The position numbers were made by a program, and so were the translations under genes. The notes below the pieces were generated by a model that saw nothing but the letters and a program-made list of their open reading frames with translations, ran no database searches and had not been told where the DNA came from. Below, piece by piece: positions 29,011-37,327 of a stretch of 64,000 nt of DNA. Position 1 is the first letter of the stretch. Each line of letters opens with the position of its first letter. The stretch is from Bradyrhizobium sp. CSS354. GTDB lineage: Bacteria; Pseudomonadota; Alphaproteobacteria; Rhizobiales; Xanthobacteraceae. Location: contig NZ_JAACFU010000002.1 of NCBI RefSeq assembly GCF_029051725.1, forward strand, positions 434,001 to 498,000. Direction: 5' to 3'.

Positions 29011-29395
29011 GTGGAATCCACACACCGATCGGGGTTTAGTGGAAGCCGCAACTCGGGTCGACGCTATGAGAGGAAGTGCGAACATTCTCGCCAAACACGC
29101 CAAATTGCGCGGCAGCCGCCGACGACCACACAACTCCCACTTTATCATTTCGAACGCGGCTTCGTCGTTGATTTGCAAGCAAAATTCTCCACGCGTCACG
29201 GACAACCCCCGACGATATACCCGCTGCGATTTTTCGGTCTTGAATTCACAGAAAAATTCGAGCCGCTCGCAGCGCTGGCGGTCCGGGTACCTATCGGGGT
29301 CAATCGACTGATCGGCTCTGCCTAGGTAGCGAAGATGGCAGTGCGCGTACTGGCGCGGTGTAAATTCAAATACCGTCAGAGATTGGAAAGGCGCT
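29011..29395 (+). repeat. Dispersed imperfect repeat, copy 1
   Basis: This non-coding stretch aligns along its length with 60280-60645 in the same orientation. Shared blocks include GCCGCAACTCGGGTCGACGC, GCCAAATTGCGCGGCAGCCG, a block around TCTCCAC(G/A), a TATA(C/T)CCGCTGC block, (T/C)GAATTCACAG, and a final CAAATACCGTCAGAGAT. Identity looks like roughly 70% with small indels. The flanks differ, so a discrete unit was copied. Both copies border the CoA-catabolism island. I recognise no transposase, terminal repeats or RNA family in it. It fills most of the 585-bp gap after the TctC gene. Confidence 0.7.
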
Positions 29396-29518
29396 CGGCC
29401 GCTCGCTCGGTCCGCACAGACAAAGGCGTTCTTGCCGAGAAGATGAATATTCCCTTGATGCCGCTGCCGTCGACCTCGCCGACCCACAAACAGACGTCTA
29501 TCGGTGTGGCCAGCGGGA

Positions 29519-30305
29519 TTATTTTCCGCGGAACACCGCCGGGCGACGCTCCACGAAAGACTGGATGCCTTCTTTCATGTCTTCGCTGCTGAAAACGCGG
29601 TGCTTGATCTTGGGGATATAATCGATCGCCGCTCTTTCGCCAGCCTCAATGTACTTCAGGGCGGCCTCTTTGGTTACCTGAATGCCGATCGGAGCGTTCT
29701 TGGCGATCAGACCAGCAATTTCCATCGCGCGGGGAATCTGCTGACCAGGAGCGACGACTTCCTGAACAAACCCGATTTTGTACGCCCGCGCCGCGCTGAA
29801 CTCGTCGCACAAGAACAGGTGATACATCGCATCCCCCCATCCTGCCCGCGTCACGTACCGGAATGGGCGCCACCGAGCGGCGCGATCCCGCGCTTGGATT
29901 CCATTTGGCAGAACCGGGCGTCGTCGGTGGCCACAACGATGTCGCCGGCCAGAATCATTTCGATGCCAATCGTGAAACAGATCCCCTGCACGGCCGTCAC
30001 GATCGGCTTACGACACCGGCTTTTCAGCGCGAACGCATCGATGTTGCCGGGCTTGATCTCGGTATTTCGGCCGTGGGTCCGAAGAACTTCGGCATATCAA
30101 GGCCTGCCGTGAAGTCCGGGCCGTCGGCGCAGAGCACACCGACCCAATAGTCGTCGGTGCGGTCGAGAAGCGTCATCGCATCCGACATCTGAGCCATCAT
30201 CTGCGGGCTGAAAGAATTCCTCTTGGCCACGTTGCCGATGACGATCTTGAACACATGCCCATGCACCACGGTACGGATCTGACCGACTTGCGTCGTCTCG
30301 ATCAT
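29519..30305 (-). pseudogene. Frameshifted enoyl-CoA hydratase
   Basis: The N-terminal part (VVHGHVFKIVIGNVAKRNSF, then GPDFTAGLDMPKFFG) is a crotonase-family protein up to about 30065. There the frame shifts to continue as a conserved middle with KPIVTAVQGICFTIGIEM. A second one-base loss near 29855 shifts again into TRAGWGDAMYHLFLCDEFSA and the end EGIQSFVERRPAVFRGK. Together the three pieces cover a full-length hydratase of about 260 residues. It is the last gene after the Old Yellow Enzyme and ligase genes and was probably once part of that operon. Two separate indels argue for real decay. Confidence 0.85.
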
Positions 30306-30370
30306 TTGCTAGTCTCCGAATGCTCGTAGGCAACTGCGCGACGTTGCGCAGGATTAACCTGTCAATTTGC

Positions 30371-31471
30371 TCAGCTCAGCGCCGCAAACGCAGTCCGTTC
30401 AAAAGCCATCAGTTCTTCCGTCCGTCCGTCGCGTATCTTCAGCAGCCACTGCGGATCCTGAAGCAGCGCCCGCCCCGCCGCGACGAGATCGAACTCCTCG
30501 CGATCGAGGCGGCGGATCAACTCGTCGAGGGATGCCGGACGGGAGCTCTCTCCGCCGTACGCTGCGATGAACTCGCCGGTCAGGCCGACCGATCCGACCG
30601 AGATCGTCGGCACACCCGTCACCTTCTTGGCCCACCCCGCGAAGTTCAAATCCGAGCCATCAAACTCGGGCTCCCAGAAGCGCCGCTGTGAGCAATGCAG
30701 AACGTCAACTCCGGCGTCGACCAATGGTCTTAGCCACTCTTCCAGCGCCCGAGGCGTGTCGGCGAGCTTCACCTCATAGTCCTGCTGCTTCCACTGGCTG
30801 ATCCGCAGCAGTATCGGATAGTCTGGTCCCACGGCTTGGCGCACCGCGTGGACGATATCAGCGGCAAACCGGGCCCGGCCTGGCAGATCCTTGCCTCCAT
30901 AGGCATCCTCGCGGCGATTGGTACCTTCCCAAAAGAACTGGTCGATCAGATAACCGTGCGCCCCATGCAATTCGACGGCATCAAACCCCAGGCGCCTCGC
31001 GGCAAGCGCGGCATCGGCGAACGCGCGAATAGCGTCCGCGATATCCTCTTCGCTCATCGGCTCCCCGAACTTCTTCTCGGGTCGAGCCAGACCAGACGGG
31101 CTGTCGTAGGCTGCAGGAGGCGACCAATTCTGGGCACGCGTGCGGACGGCCCCGACGTGCCATAGCTGCGGCGCCATGAGGCCCCCCGCACCATGCACCT
31201 CGTCTACCACGCGCCGCCACCCGGCCAACTCCTTCTCGCCATGAAAGCGGGGAACATTCGGATCGTTCAGGGATGCCGGACGATCCACGCCGGTCCCCTC
31301 CGATATGATGAACCCAACTGCTCCTTCGGCACGGCGGCGGTAATACTGCGCGACGTCTTCGGTTGGAATTCCGCCCGGCGAAAACGAGCGGGTCATCGGC
31401 GCCATCACGACCCGGTTCGGCAGGTTCAGGCCTTTCAGCTTGAAAGGCCGGAAAAGAACGTCGCTGGACAT
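30371..31471 (-). CDS. NADH:flavin oxidoreductase, Old Yellow Enzyme family
   Basis: 366 residues, single FMN-binding TIM barrel. N-terminal LPNRVVMAPMTRSF, central ELHGAHGYLIDQFFWEGTNR (about residue 175), and the C-terminal phosphate-binding region DLVAAGRALLQDPQW (about 335) are typical. There is no C-terminal iron-sulfur domain, so it is a short ene-reductase rather than a 2,4-dienoyl-CoA reductase of FadH type. It reduces activated C=C bonds with NAD(P)H. It follows the broken binding-protein gene by 70 bp in the operon led by the acyl-CoA ligase. Confidence 0.88.
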   Translation of the reverse strand: MSSDVLFRPFKLKGLNLPNRVVMAPMTRSFSPGGIPTEDVAQYYRRRAEGAVGFIISEGTGVDRPASLNDPNVPRFHGEKELAGWRRVVDEVHGAGGLMAPQLWHVGAVRTRAQNWSPPAAYDSPSGLARPEKKFGEPMSEEDIADAIRAFADAALAARRLGFDAVELHGAHGYLIDQFFWEGTNRREDAYGGKDLPGRARFAADIVHAVRQAVGPDYPILLRISQWKQQDYEVKLADTPRALEEWLRPLVDAGVDVLHCSQRRFWEPEFDGSDLNFAGWAKKVTGVPTISVGSVGLTGEFIAAYGGESSRPASLDELIRRLDREEFDLVAAGRALLQDPQWLLKIRDGRTEELMAFERTAFAALS

Positions 31472-31541
31472 TGGTCCTCCATAGTTCGGCTGGTCGCCTT
31501 GCGGGCGCAGATCACCCGCATTGCGCCTTCAAACGGCCAAT

Positions 31542-32740
31542 TCACTTGGTCTCGGCGCTGAGTACGTTACCGAATTGCTCCCACGTGGTGCCATTCCAAC
31601 GCTGCAGTTGCAGCTGAGTGTACGCCATGCTGCTTTCCGGGCCCGTGTTGATCGTAGCGCCCGGCATGAGAGTGGGAAGCGACAGCCCGCGTATGCTCCG
31701 CGATTGCTTGACGATATTCTCGCGTGAGAGATCGTTGCCGCACTGCTTGAGCACCTGCTCCAGGATCTGTCCCTGCTGGGTACCAAACAGATAATTGTTA
31801 TCGCCAATATCGGCGCCCGGCAGGTATTTGGCAAAGAAGTCGCGGTACCACTTCATGCCGGGATCGTCGGCCCACTTCTTGTCATTCGGGTCCTTGAAGA
31901 TGGTCGCAGCGACTATGCCTATGGCCTTCTCCGGTCCCGCCGGGACGATGGTCGACGACACGGAGCTCGAAACGAGATTGATCAGGAACAGCGGCTTCCA
32001 ACCGATCTCGTCGACTTTCTTGATGGCCTGCGCTGCGAATTTTGGCGTGCCGGCCACCAAAAAGGCCTCTGCGCCTGACGACTTCAGCGACACGACGTGA
32101 GAATCAATGGTCGGCTCGGTCACCTCGTAGGAGGACACGACGACTTTCTTGTCGAAATCGTCCTTCAGGTAGCCCTTGAATGCGTTGACGAAGTCCTTAC
32201 CCAAATCGTCGTTCTGATACAGGATGGCAATCTTCGCGTCCGGACGGGTCTGGGTGATGTACTTCGCGTAGATCCGTCCCTCGGTGTCGTAGCTCGGCAA
32301 TCCAGTCGTGGTCATCGGAAATTCAGCGAAATTCGTGAATTTGGTGACTCCGCTCACGACAAACAGATGGGGTACTTTCTTCGCGTTGACGTACCTGATG
32401 GTGGCGCTGATGCCGGGCGTGCCCAACGGACCGAACAGGAAGGCAACCTCATCGCTCTCGATGAGTTTTCTGGTCTGCTCTACCGTCTTGGGAGGGCTGT
32501 AACCATCATCGTAGGTGCGAGATTGATTTTCCGTCCGTTGATGCCGCCACGCTCGTTGAGCGAATTGACGTAGGCGATCATGCCCTTTCCGGTGTTGCCG
32601 AGCGGGGAGGCGGGGCCGCTAAACGGAAAGGTCGCCCCTATCTTCACCTCGGATTCGGTGACCCCCGGCGTTTCCGCACGAGCCGACGCGCCCCCTACAG
32701 ATACCGCGAGCGCAGTCGCAATGATGATCTTCCCAAACAT
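31542..32740 (-). pseudogene. Frameshifted LivJ-type ABC substrate-binding protein
   Basis: The gene starts well: GGGAGGAG, then ATG 32740 and a signal peptide (IIIATALAVSVGGASARA), then the LivJ-type N-terminus (SEVKIGATFPFSGPASPLG). Near 32515 one base is lost or two gained. The next stretch (YDDGYSPPKTVEQTRKLIES) and the remaining 295 codons are in another frame, ending LQRWNGTTWEQFGNVLSAE. The intact paralogue at 55582-56781 shows how the reading should go. It lies between the ligase gene and the OYE gene. Only one lesion is seen, so recent inactivation or a sequencing slip are both possible. Confidence 0.85.
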
Positions 32741-32840
32741 CGACATCTCTCCTCCCGGCGACGGCTCGCGCCGCTTCTCGATTTCTTCTCCCAGCGATCC
32801 AAGCTTGTTCTGAACGCCCTGGTTATCTTCCCTGCATGCG

Positions 32841-34436
32841 TCAGACCGCAGCCGCCACATCGGACCTGGTTGCGACCGCCGGCGCGGTCGCCATCTCGCG
32901 CAATTTGTGTTTGAGTATCTTGCCGGTGGAGGCCGATGGCAGAGCCTCGAGCACGATCACCTCGGTCGGACGCTTGTACGATGCGAGCTGTTGAGCCGAG
33001 TACGACTTCAGGTCCTCGGCGCTGAGGCGTGCGCCGGGAAGAAGCTGCACGAACGCGACGACCTCCTCGTTGCCGTCGACCGATCGTCCAACGACGGCCG
33101 ATTGCACAACCTTGTCGTGCGAGTTCAGCACAGCCTCCACCTCGGCGGGGTAAACGTTGAAGCCGGAGCGGATGATCAGTTCCTTGGTGCGGCCGGCGAT
33201 ATACAGATGCCCCTCGCCGTTGACCCGGGCGAGGTCCCCCGTGTTGAACCATCCCTGGTGGTCGATCGCGGCCGCCGTCAATTCCGGAGCGCGATAGTAG
33301 CCGAGCATTACATTGGGGCCCCGGACGTGCAATTCGCCGACCTCACCGGTCGCGACTTTGTTGCCTTGCATGTCCACGATCCGGTGCTCGATACCGGGAA
33401 GAAAGGGGCCAACTGACTCGTCTGTGACAGGATGCTCTGAACGGACACCCGACAAGCCCGGAGAGCATTCGGTGATGCCGTAATTGTTCAAGAGCGGGAT
33501 TCCAAACTCGTCCTCGATCCGCTTTTTCAGATCGAGGTCGAGGGGAGCGCCGGCGACCGACATGAGCCGCAACCTGCCCCGTTCGAGCCGTTGGATACAC
33601 TTGACAGCCTTGTATTCTAGCAAACGCTGATATGTGGCGGGCACGCCGAACAGGCTCGTAATACCCTCCTCGGCTATGGCATGTGCCAGCGCAGCCGGGT
33701 CGGCCTTGGCTACGACGTGCAGGGTGCTGCCATGCATCAGCGTTGCAATCAGCAGAATCGAATAGCCGACGATGTGGGACATTGGCAGCACACCATAGAT
33801 GCGGTCGGCCGGATCGTTCTTGCGCAGCAGCCCCGAAAGCCTCCCGGTGAAGAGGAGGTTGCGGTGGCTCAACATGACTCCCTTCGGGGCACCGGTCGTG
33901 CCCGATGTGTAAAGAAGACCCGCAATCTGCCGCGCGCCATCCTTCTCGACCGGCTCCGGCTTCGCATCGGCATTGAGAGGACCGATGCCAATTCCGCCAA
34001 ACGGCCCCACGGCGCTGATCTTGGCCCCGATGCGGCTGGCGTGATTGGCGGCTTCCTTCGAGAGCGCCGCGTTGAACAGCACGCGCCTGGCGCCGCTGTG
34101 CGTGCCGATCTGGTCGATCTCCCGGGCCGAGAGGCGGGGATTGACCGCGATGCCCCACGCATCGAGCTTGCTGGTCGCAAAGAGCATCGCGCCCAGAGCC
34201 ACGCTGTTCTCGCTCGCAATCATCACGCGATCGCCGGGCCTGATCCCCAAACCGGAAAGATCGTTCGCCGCAGCGTCGACGGCTTCCGAGAACTGGCGGT
34301 AACTCCACGAACGCCCGCCTTCCACGAAGGCCGGATGATCCGGGATGTCCCGCACGAAGGGCGCGTAGACCTCGTGTACCCTGGACGGCAGTCCATCCAG
34401 CAACTCGGCCGCAGTGATATCGTCCACGCTCCTCAT
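32841..34436 (-). CDS. AMP-forming acyl-CoA synthetase
   Basis: 531 residues. The AMP-binding P-loop is LLYTSGTTGAPKGVMLSH (about residue 172). The adenylation core has NNYGITECSPGLSG (about 315) and FNTGDLARV (about 400), and the C-terminal catalytic lysine lies in ALPSASTGKILKHKLRE (about 508). It resembles the 4-coumarate/long-chain type ligases that activate a carboxylic acid at the entry of a beta-oxidation-like route. It is the first gene of a minus-strand operon (ligase, binding protein, OYE, hydratase). Its promoter carries the island operator at 34532. The substrate is unknown. Confidence 0.88.
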   Translation of the reverse strand: MRSVDDITAAELLDGLPSRVHEVYAPFVRDIPDHPAFVEGGRSWSYRQFSEAVDAAANDLSGLGIRPGDRVMIASENSVALGAMLFATSKLDAWGIAVNPRLSAREIDQIGTHSGARRVLFNAALSKEAANHASRIGAKISAVGPFGGIGIGPLNADAKPEPVEKDGARQIAGLLYTSGTTGAPKGVMLSHRNLLFTGRLSGLLRKNDPADRIYGVLPMSHIVGYSILLIATLMHGSTLHVVAKADPAALAHAIAEEGITSLFGVPATYQRLLEYKAVKCIQRLERGRLRLMSVAGAPLDLDLKKRIEDEFGIPLLNNYGITECSPGLSGVRSEHPVTDESVGPFLPGIEHRIVDMQGNKVATGEVGELHVRGPNVMLGYYRAPELTAAAIDHQGWFNTGDLARVNGEGHLYIAGRTKELIIRSGFNVYPAEVEAVLNSHDKVVQSAVVGRSVDGNEEVVAFVQLLPGARLSAEDLKSYSAQQLASYKRPTEVIVLEALPSASTGKILKHKLREMATAPAVATRSDVAAAV

Positions 34437-34828
34437 GCCGTCCTCCCTGGTGCTGTGTTTTTGAGAGCGCAGAGCGGCCCGCTTCGAACGGGAGGGTCCG
34501 CACTGTCACTCCATCTGCCGATCAGTAAATCGTTCCAAAACAGAACTGTCAACACGAACGACTGTGCAACACGCCTCAGATACCAGTTCTGTTGGTGCAA
34601 TGCCATAATTCCTATTTGGAATTTTTATCTCTCGGCGGAGATCGTTCGGTGAATCCGCAAGGTGGCACCGGCTCGAAAGAGCAGAGTGCCCGTTCGAACG
34701 GAGCTGCGGTGATCAGTGCTCGGAGTCTGCTGATCCTGGTTCCAACGCTTGCGCTACCGCTCAGGTTTGAGAAGCTTCTGTCGGGACTTGGCATGCGTTC
34801 GTCGGGTTGAGAGTTCGCGCCTCCAGAC
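34437..34828. other. Intergenic region with island promoter
   Basis: No gene is supported in these 392 bp. They hold the promoter and operator of the ligase operon (34532-34552). The rest is AT-richer than the genes, with a weak inverted repeat AATTCC/GGAATT at 34607-34623, and lies downstream of the SDR gene that ends at 34829. Confidence 0.5.
34532..34552 (-). promoter_or_regulatory. Island operator copy 1 within the ligase promoter
   Basis: GTTC (34532-34535), 7 bp, GAAC (34543-34546), then TGTCAA. On the minus strand TTGACA is a consensus -35 box, and TTTACT 17 nt on is a possible -10, so the inverted repeat fills the spacer. It lies 96 bp before the ligase start. The same arrangement recurs at 49402, 53020 and 56947. 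Confidence 0.62.
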
Positions 34829-35608
34829 TCACCATTTCTCGACCCACGGCCGGAGCACGACTTCGAACGCCCAGGTCGACCGATGCTGCCGATGAAGCTG
34901 CAGATAGGTTTTCGCGATGTGGTCGGGGTCGGCCATATTGTCCTCGACAGTCGTCCCTGCCAGCCGATGCGCGCGAGTGCCGTCCTCCTGGGTCCAGCCG
35001 ATCGCGGCGTCGATCGGCACACTCGCTATGTGGACGCCCTGCGGCATCAGTTCTCTTGCCATGCTTTGCGCGAGTGCGGACTTGGCATGACATGCCATTG
35101 CAAACGCGCCACTTGAGGGGAAGCCCTTGAGCGCCGCGCTGGCGTTCGTGAAGATGATCGTTCCTCTCGCGCCGTTGCCGTCGGGTTCATTTCCGAGCAT
35201 GAGCCGAGCTGCTTGTTGACCGACCAAAAACGCGCTGAACGCCGCGTTTCGAAGGGTTGCGAGCACCATGACCGGGTCGGCTTCGATCACGTTCTTGCGG
35301 AAAATGCCGGGAACCCGGCCGTCGATGTTGTGAACGACAAGCCTTGGCGTTCCGATGTCTTGAACGACATTATCGAACAGCCGTGCCACGGCTGCCGGTT
35401 CGCTTGCATCGCAGGCGTACCGGCGCACGCCAGACGTCTTCTCGAGAGTTTCAAGCACCGCTTTTTCGGGATTCCTGGCTGCAACACCGACACGCATGCC
35501 GCTTTCCGCGAACAGCCTGGCGCAACTCGAGCTGATACCCGGGCCGCCGCCGACAATGAGAGCAACAAGCTGGGCGGAAGTCTGGGTGTCGCGGTTGGAT
35601 TGAGTCAT
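34829..35608 (-). CDS. Atypical SDR-family protein lacking the catalytic tyrosine
   Basis: 259 residues. The N-terminal nucleotide-binding motif is GGGPGISSSCARLFAESG (about residue 18). At the usual YxxxK site the sequence is FAMACHAKSAL, so lysine is kept but the tyrosine four residues before it is absent. The C-terminus WAFEVVLRPWVEKW matches three other SDRs in the island. Cofactor binding is likely, but ordinary dehydrogenase chemistry is in doubt. It is the last gene of the operon TetR, molybdopterin oxidoreductase, SDR, hydratase, SDR. Confidence 0.82.
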   Translation of the reverse strand: MTQSNRDTQTSAQLVALIVGGGPGISSSCARLFAESGMRVGVAARNPEKAVLETLEKTSGVRRYACDASEPAAVARLFDNVVQDIGTPRLVVHNIDGRVPGIFRKNVIEADPVMVLATLRNAAFSAFLVGQQAARLMLGNEPDGNGARGTIIFTNASAALKGFPSSGAFAMACHAKSALAQSMARELMPQGVHIASVPIDAAIGWTQEDGTRAHRLAGTTVEDNMADPDHIAKTYLQLHRQHRSTWAFEVVLRPWVEKW

Positions 35609-35700
35609 GTTACTGCCTCCGATGCGTTTGGTGACCTATTGCTTCACTGCAGTGACGACATTGTCCTTCGCGCCCGGCATCGCAATTCACTCAGCGGGTT

Positions 35701-36522
35701 TCACCTGTAACTGGGAGAACGTTTCTCAATGAAAGCTCGCACGGCTTCGGCGTGTTGCGTAGTCCCTGCCGCAAGTACCATCCGCTCGGCCTCCTGATCC
35801 AATGACGTCAGGAAATCAGCCGACAGCGCAAGATCCAGATTATCCTTGATAGAGGCAAATGCGCTCCCCGGACCGTTCGCCAACATCCTTGCCACTGCAA
35901 ATGCTTCCTGTTGCAGTTCAGAATCGGACACCACGCGATTTACCAGCCCCAGTGCCTCACAACGGCGTGCATCGAGCCGTTCGGACAAATACATGAGTTC
36001 GCGAGCACGCGACGTTCCGGCCAACCGGGTCAATAGCCACGAAATGCCGTAATCGCCGGTCAGCGCAATCTTGGCGTACCCAGTCGTCATGATGGCGGAT
36101 TCGGCTGCAATACGAATGTCACAAGCGAGCGCGATGGCAAGTCCGGCGCCAGCCGCCGCTCCCGGCAAAGCCGCGATGGTGGGCTTGCGCACCGAGACAA
36201 GTACGCCGGTGAGGGTTCGCTGACGATCCCTTAATCGCTCGACCTTCTCGCTGACTGACATGGCCGGTGCTGCAGTGTTGCTGCCCATCCCTTTGACGTC
36301 GCCGCCCGAACAGAAGGCGGTACCCGCGCCGGTAATCAGCAATGCTCCGACGTCCGGATCGTCACCGTTGCGCTTGATCATCCGACGCAACGCCGGCGTG
36401 AGATGATCGGACAGCGAATTTCGTGCCGCCGGTCGGTTCAAAGTGATCACGGCGACGCGGTCCCGAATCACACACAGCAGTTCGTCCGTTCCGGTATCGA
36501 TTGAGATTGATTCATCCGCCAT
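35701..36522 (-). CDS. Enoyl-CoA hydratase/isomerase family protein
   Basis: 273 residues of the crotonase fold. The first oxyanion region is ITGAGTAFCSGGDVKGMGS (about residue 75), and the second is PGAAAGAGLAIALACDIRI (about 128). The C-terminus HAEAVRAFIEKRSPSY is typical. It should hydrate or isomerise an unsaturated acyl-CoA, or open a ring as EchA20-type members do. ATG 36522 is taken because AAAGGA precedes it and it starts the family-like part. It lies between two atypical SDR genes on the minus strand. Confidence 0.87.
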   Translation of the reverse strand: MADESISIDTGTDELLCVIRDRVAVITLNRPAARNSLSDHLTPALRRMIKRNGDDPDVGALLITGAGTAFCSGGDVKGMGSNTAAPAMSVSEKVERLRDRQRTLTGVLVSVRKPTIAALPGAAAGAGLAIALACDIRIAAESAIMTTGYAKIALTGDYGISWLLTRLAGTSRARELMYLSERLDARRCEALGLVNRVVSDSELQQEAFAVARMLANGPGSAFASIKDNLDLALSADFLTSLDQEAERMVLAAGTTQHAEAVRAFIEKRSPSYR

Positions 36523-36605
36523 GTCATGTCCTTTCAAGTTTCGCGCAGAGCTCTCCAAATGACGAAGCGCGCACTACGGGTGATCGTTCTCGCGTCAGCC
36601 AGGGA

Positions 36606-37310
36606 CTACCAATTTTCGCGGAATGGCCGCAGCTCGGTAAGAAACGACCAGGCCGATCGGCCCTGACCGTAGAGATGAAATAGTTCTTCAGCGATCGCTT
36701 CAGGCCTGATGAAAACTTCATCTGGTTTGTCGCTCATCCGCGCGCGCATACGAGGGGTGTCGATCACGGCGTCGATGAGGACATAAAAGACGTGGACGCC
36801 GAGAGGTCCCACCTCACGCGCAATCGATTCAGCCAGAATGCGCTGCGCCGCCTTTGTCGGCGCGAAGCCGGCGAAATTGGCTTTGCCCCGGATCGACGAC
36901 GTGTTTCCGGTCACCAGGATAGCGCCCTTGCCTCGGTCGATCATGTCAGGAGCCACTTCGCGCGCGAGGTACAACAAGCCCATTACGTTGACCTCGAAAT
37001 TGCCCTTGAGCATCTTCGGATCGATCTCGCGAAAACTGCCCCAGCCGCCTCCTACTGCGTTGTGAATGAGAACCTCGGCCGCGCCAAAGCGGTGCTTTAT
37101 ATCGCAGACCGCGGCATGCACTTGGCCCTCATCTGAGACGTCGCAGGTCACCGCGTGCACGTCCGGGAGCTCTTGCGCAAGGCGATTGATGAGCTCCGCT
37201 GATCGAGCGAGCGCCATGACACGGAACCCGCCAGCGGAGAAGCGCCTGACGATGGCAGCTCCCGTGCCGGGCCCCACCCCCGTCACGATCGCGATCGGTT
37301 TCTCGGTCAT
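36606..37310 (-). CDS. Atypical SDR-family protein lacking the catalytic tyrosine
   Basis: 234 residues. The cofactor motif is VTGVGPGTGAAIVRRFSAGG (about residue 9). The NAG-type motif appears as IHNAVGGGWG (about 85), and serines lie in TGNTSSIRG. At the catalytic site the sequence reads FAGFAPTKAAQ, so phenylalanine replaces tyrosine in YxxxK. The C-terminal FLTELRPFRENW is shared with the other three island SDRs. It starts 17 bp after the molybdopterin oxidoreductase gene, so the two are co-expressed. Confidence 0.84.
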   Translation of the reverse strand: MTEKPIAIVTGVGPGTGAAIVRRFSAGGFRVMALARSAELINRLAQELPDVHAVTCDVSDEGQVHAAVCDIKHRFGAAEVLIHNAVGGGWGSFREIDPKMLKGNFEVNVMGLLYLAREVAPDMIDRGKGAILVTGNTSSIRGKANFAGFAPTKAAQRILAESIAREVGPLGVHVFYVLIDAVIDTPRMRARMSDKPDEVFIRPEAIAEELFHLYGQGRSAWSFLTELRPFRENW

Positions 37311-37327
37311 TTGACGCTCCCTTCGAG

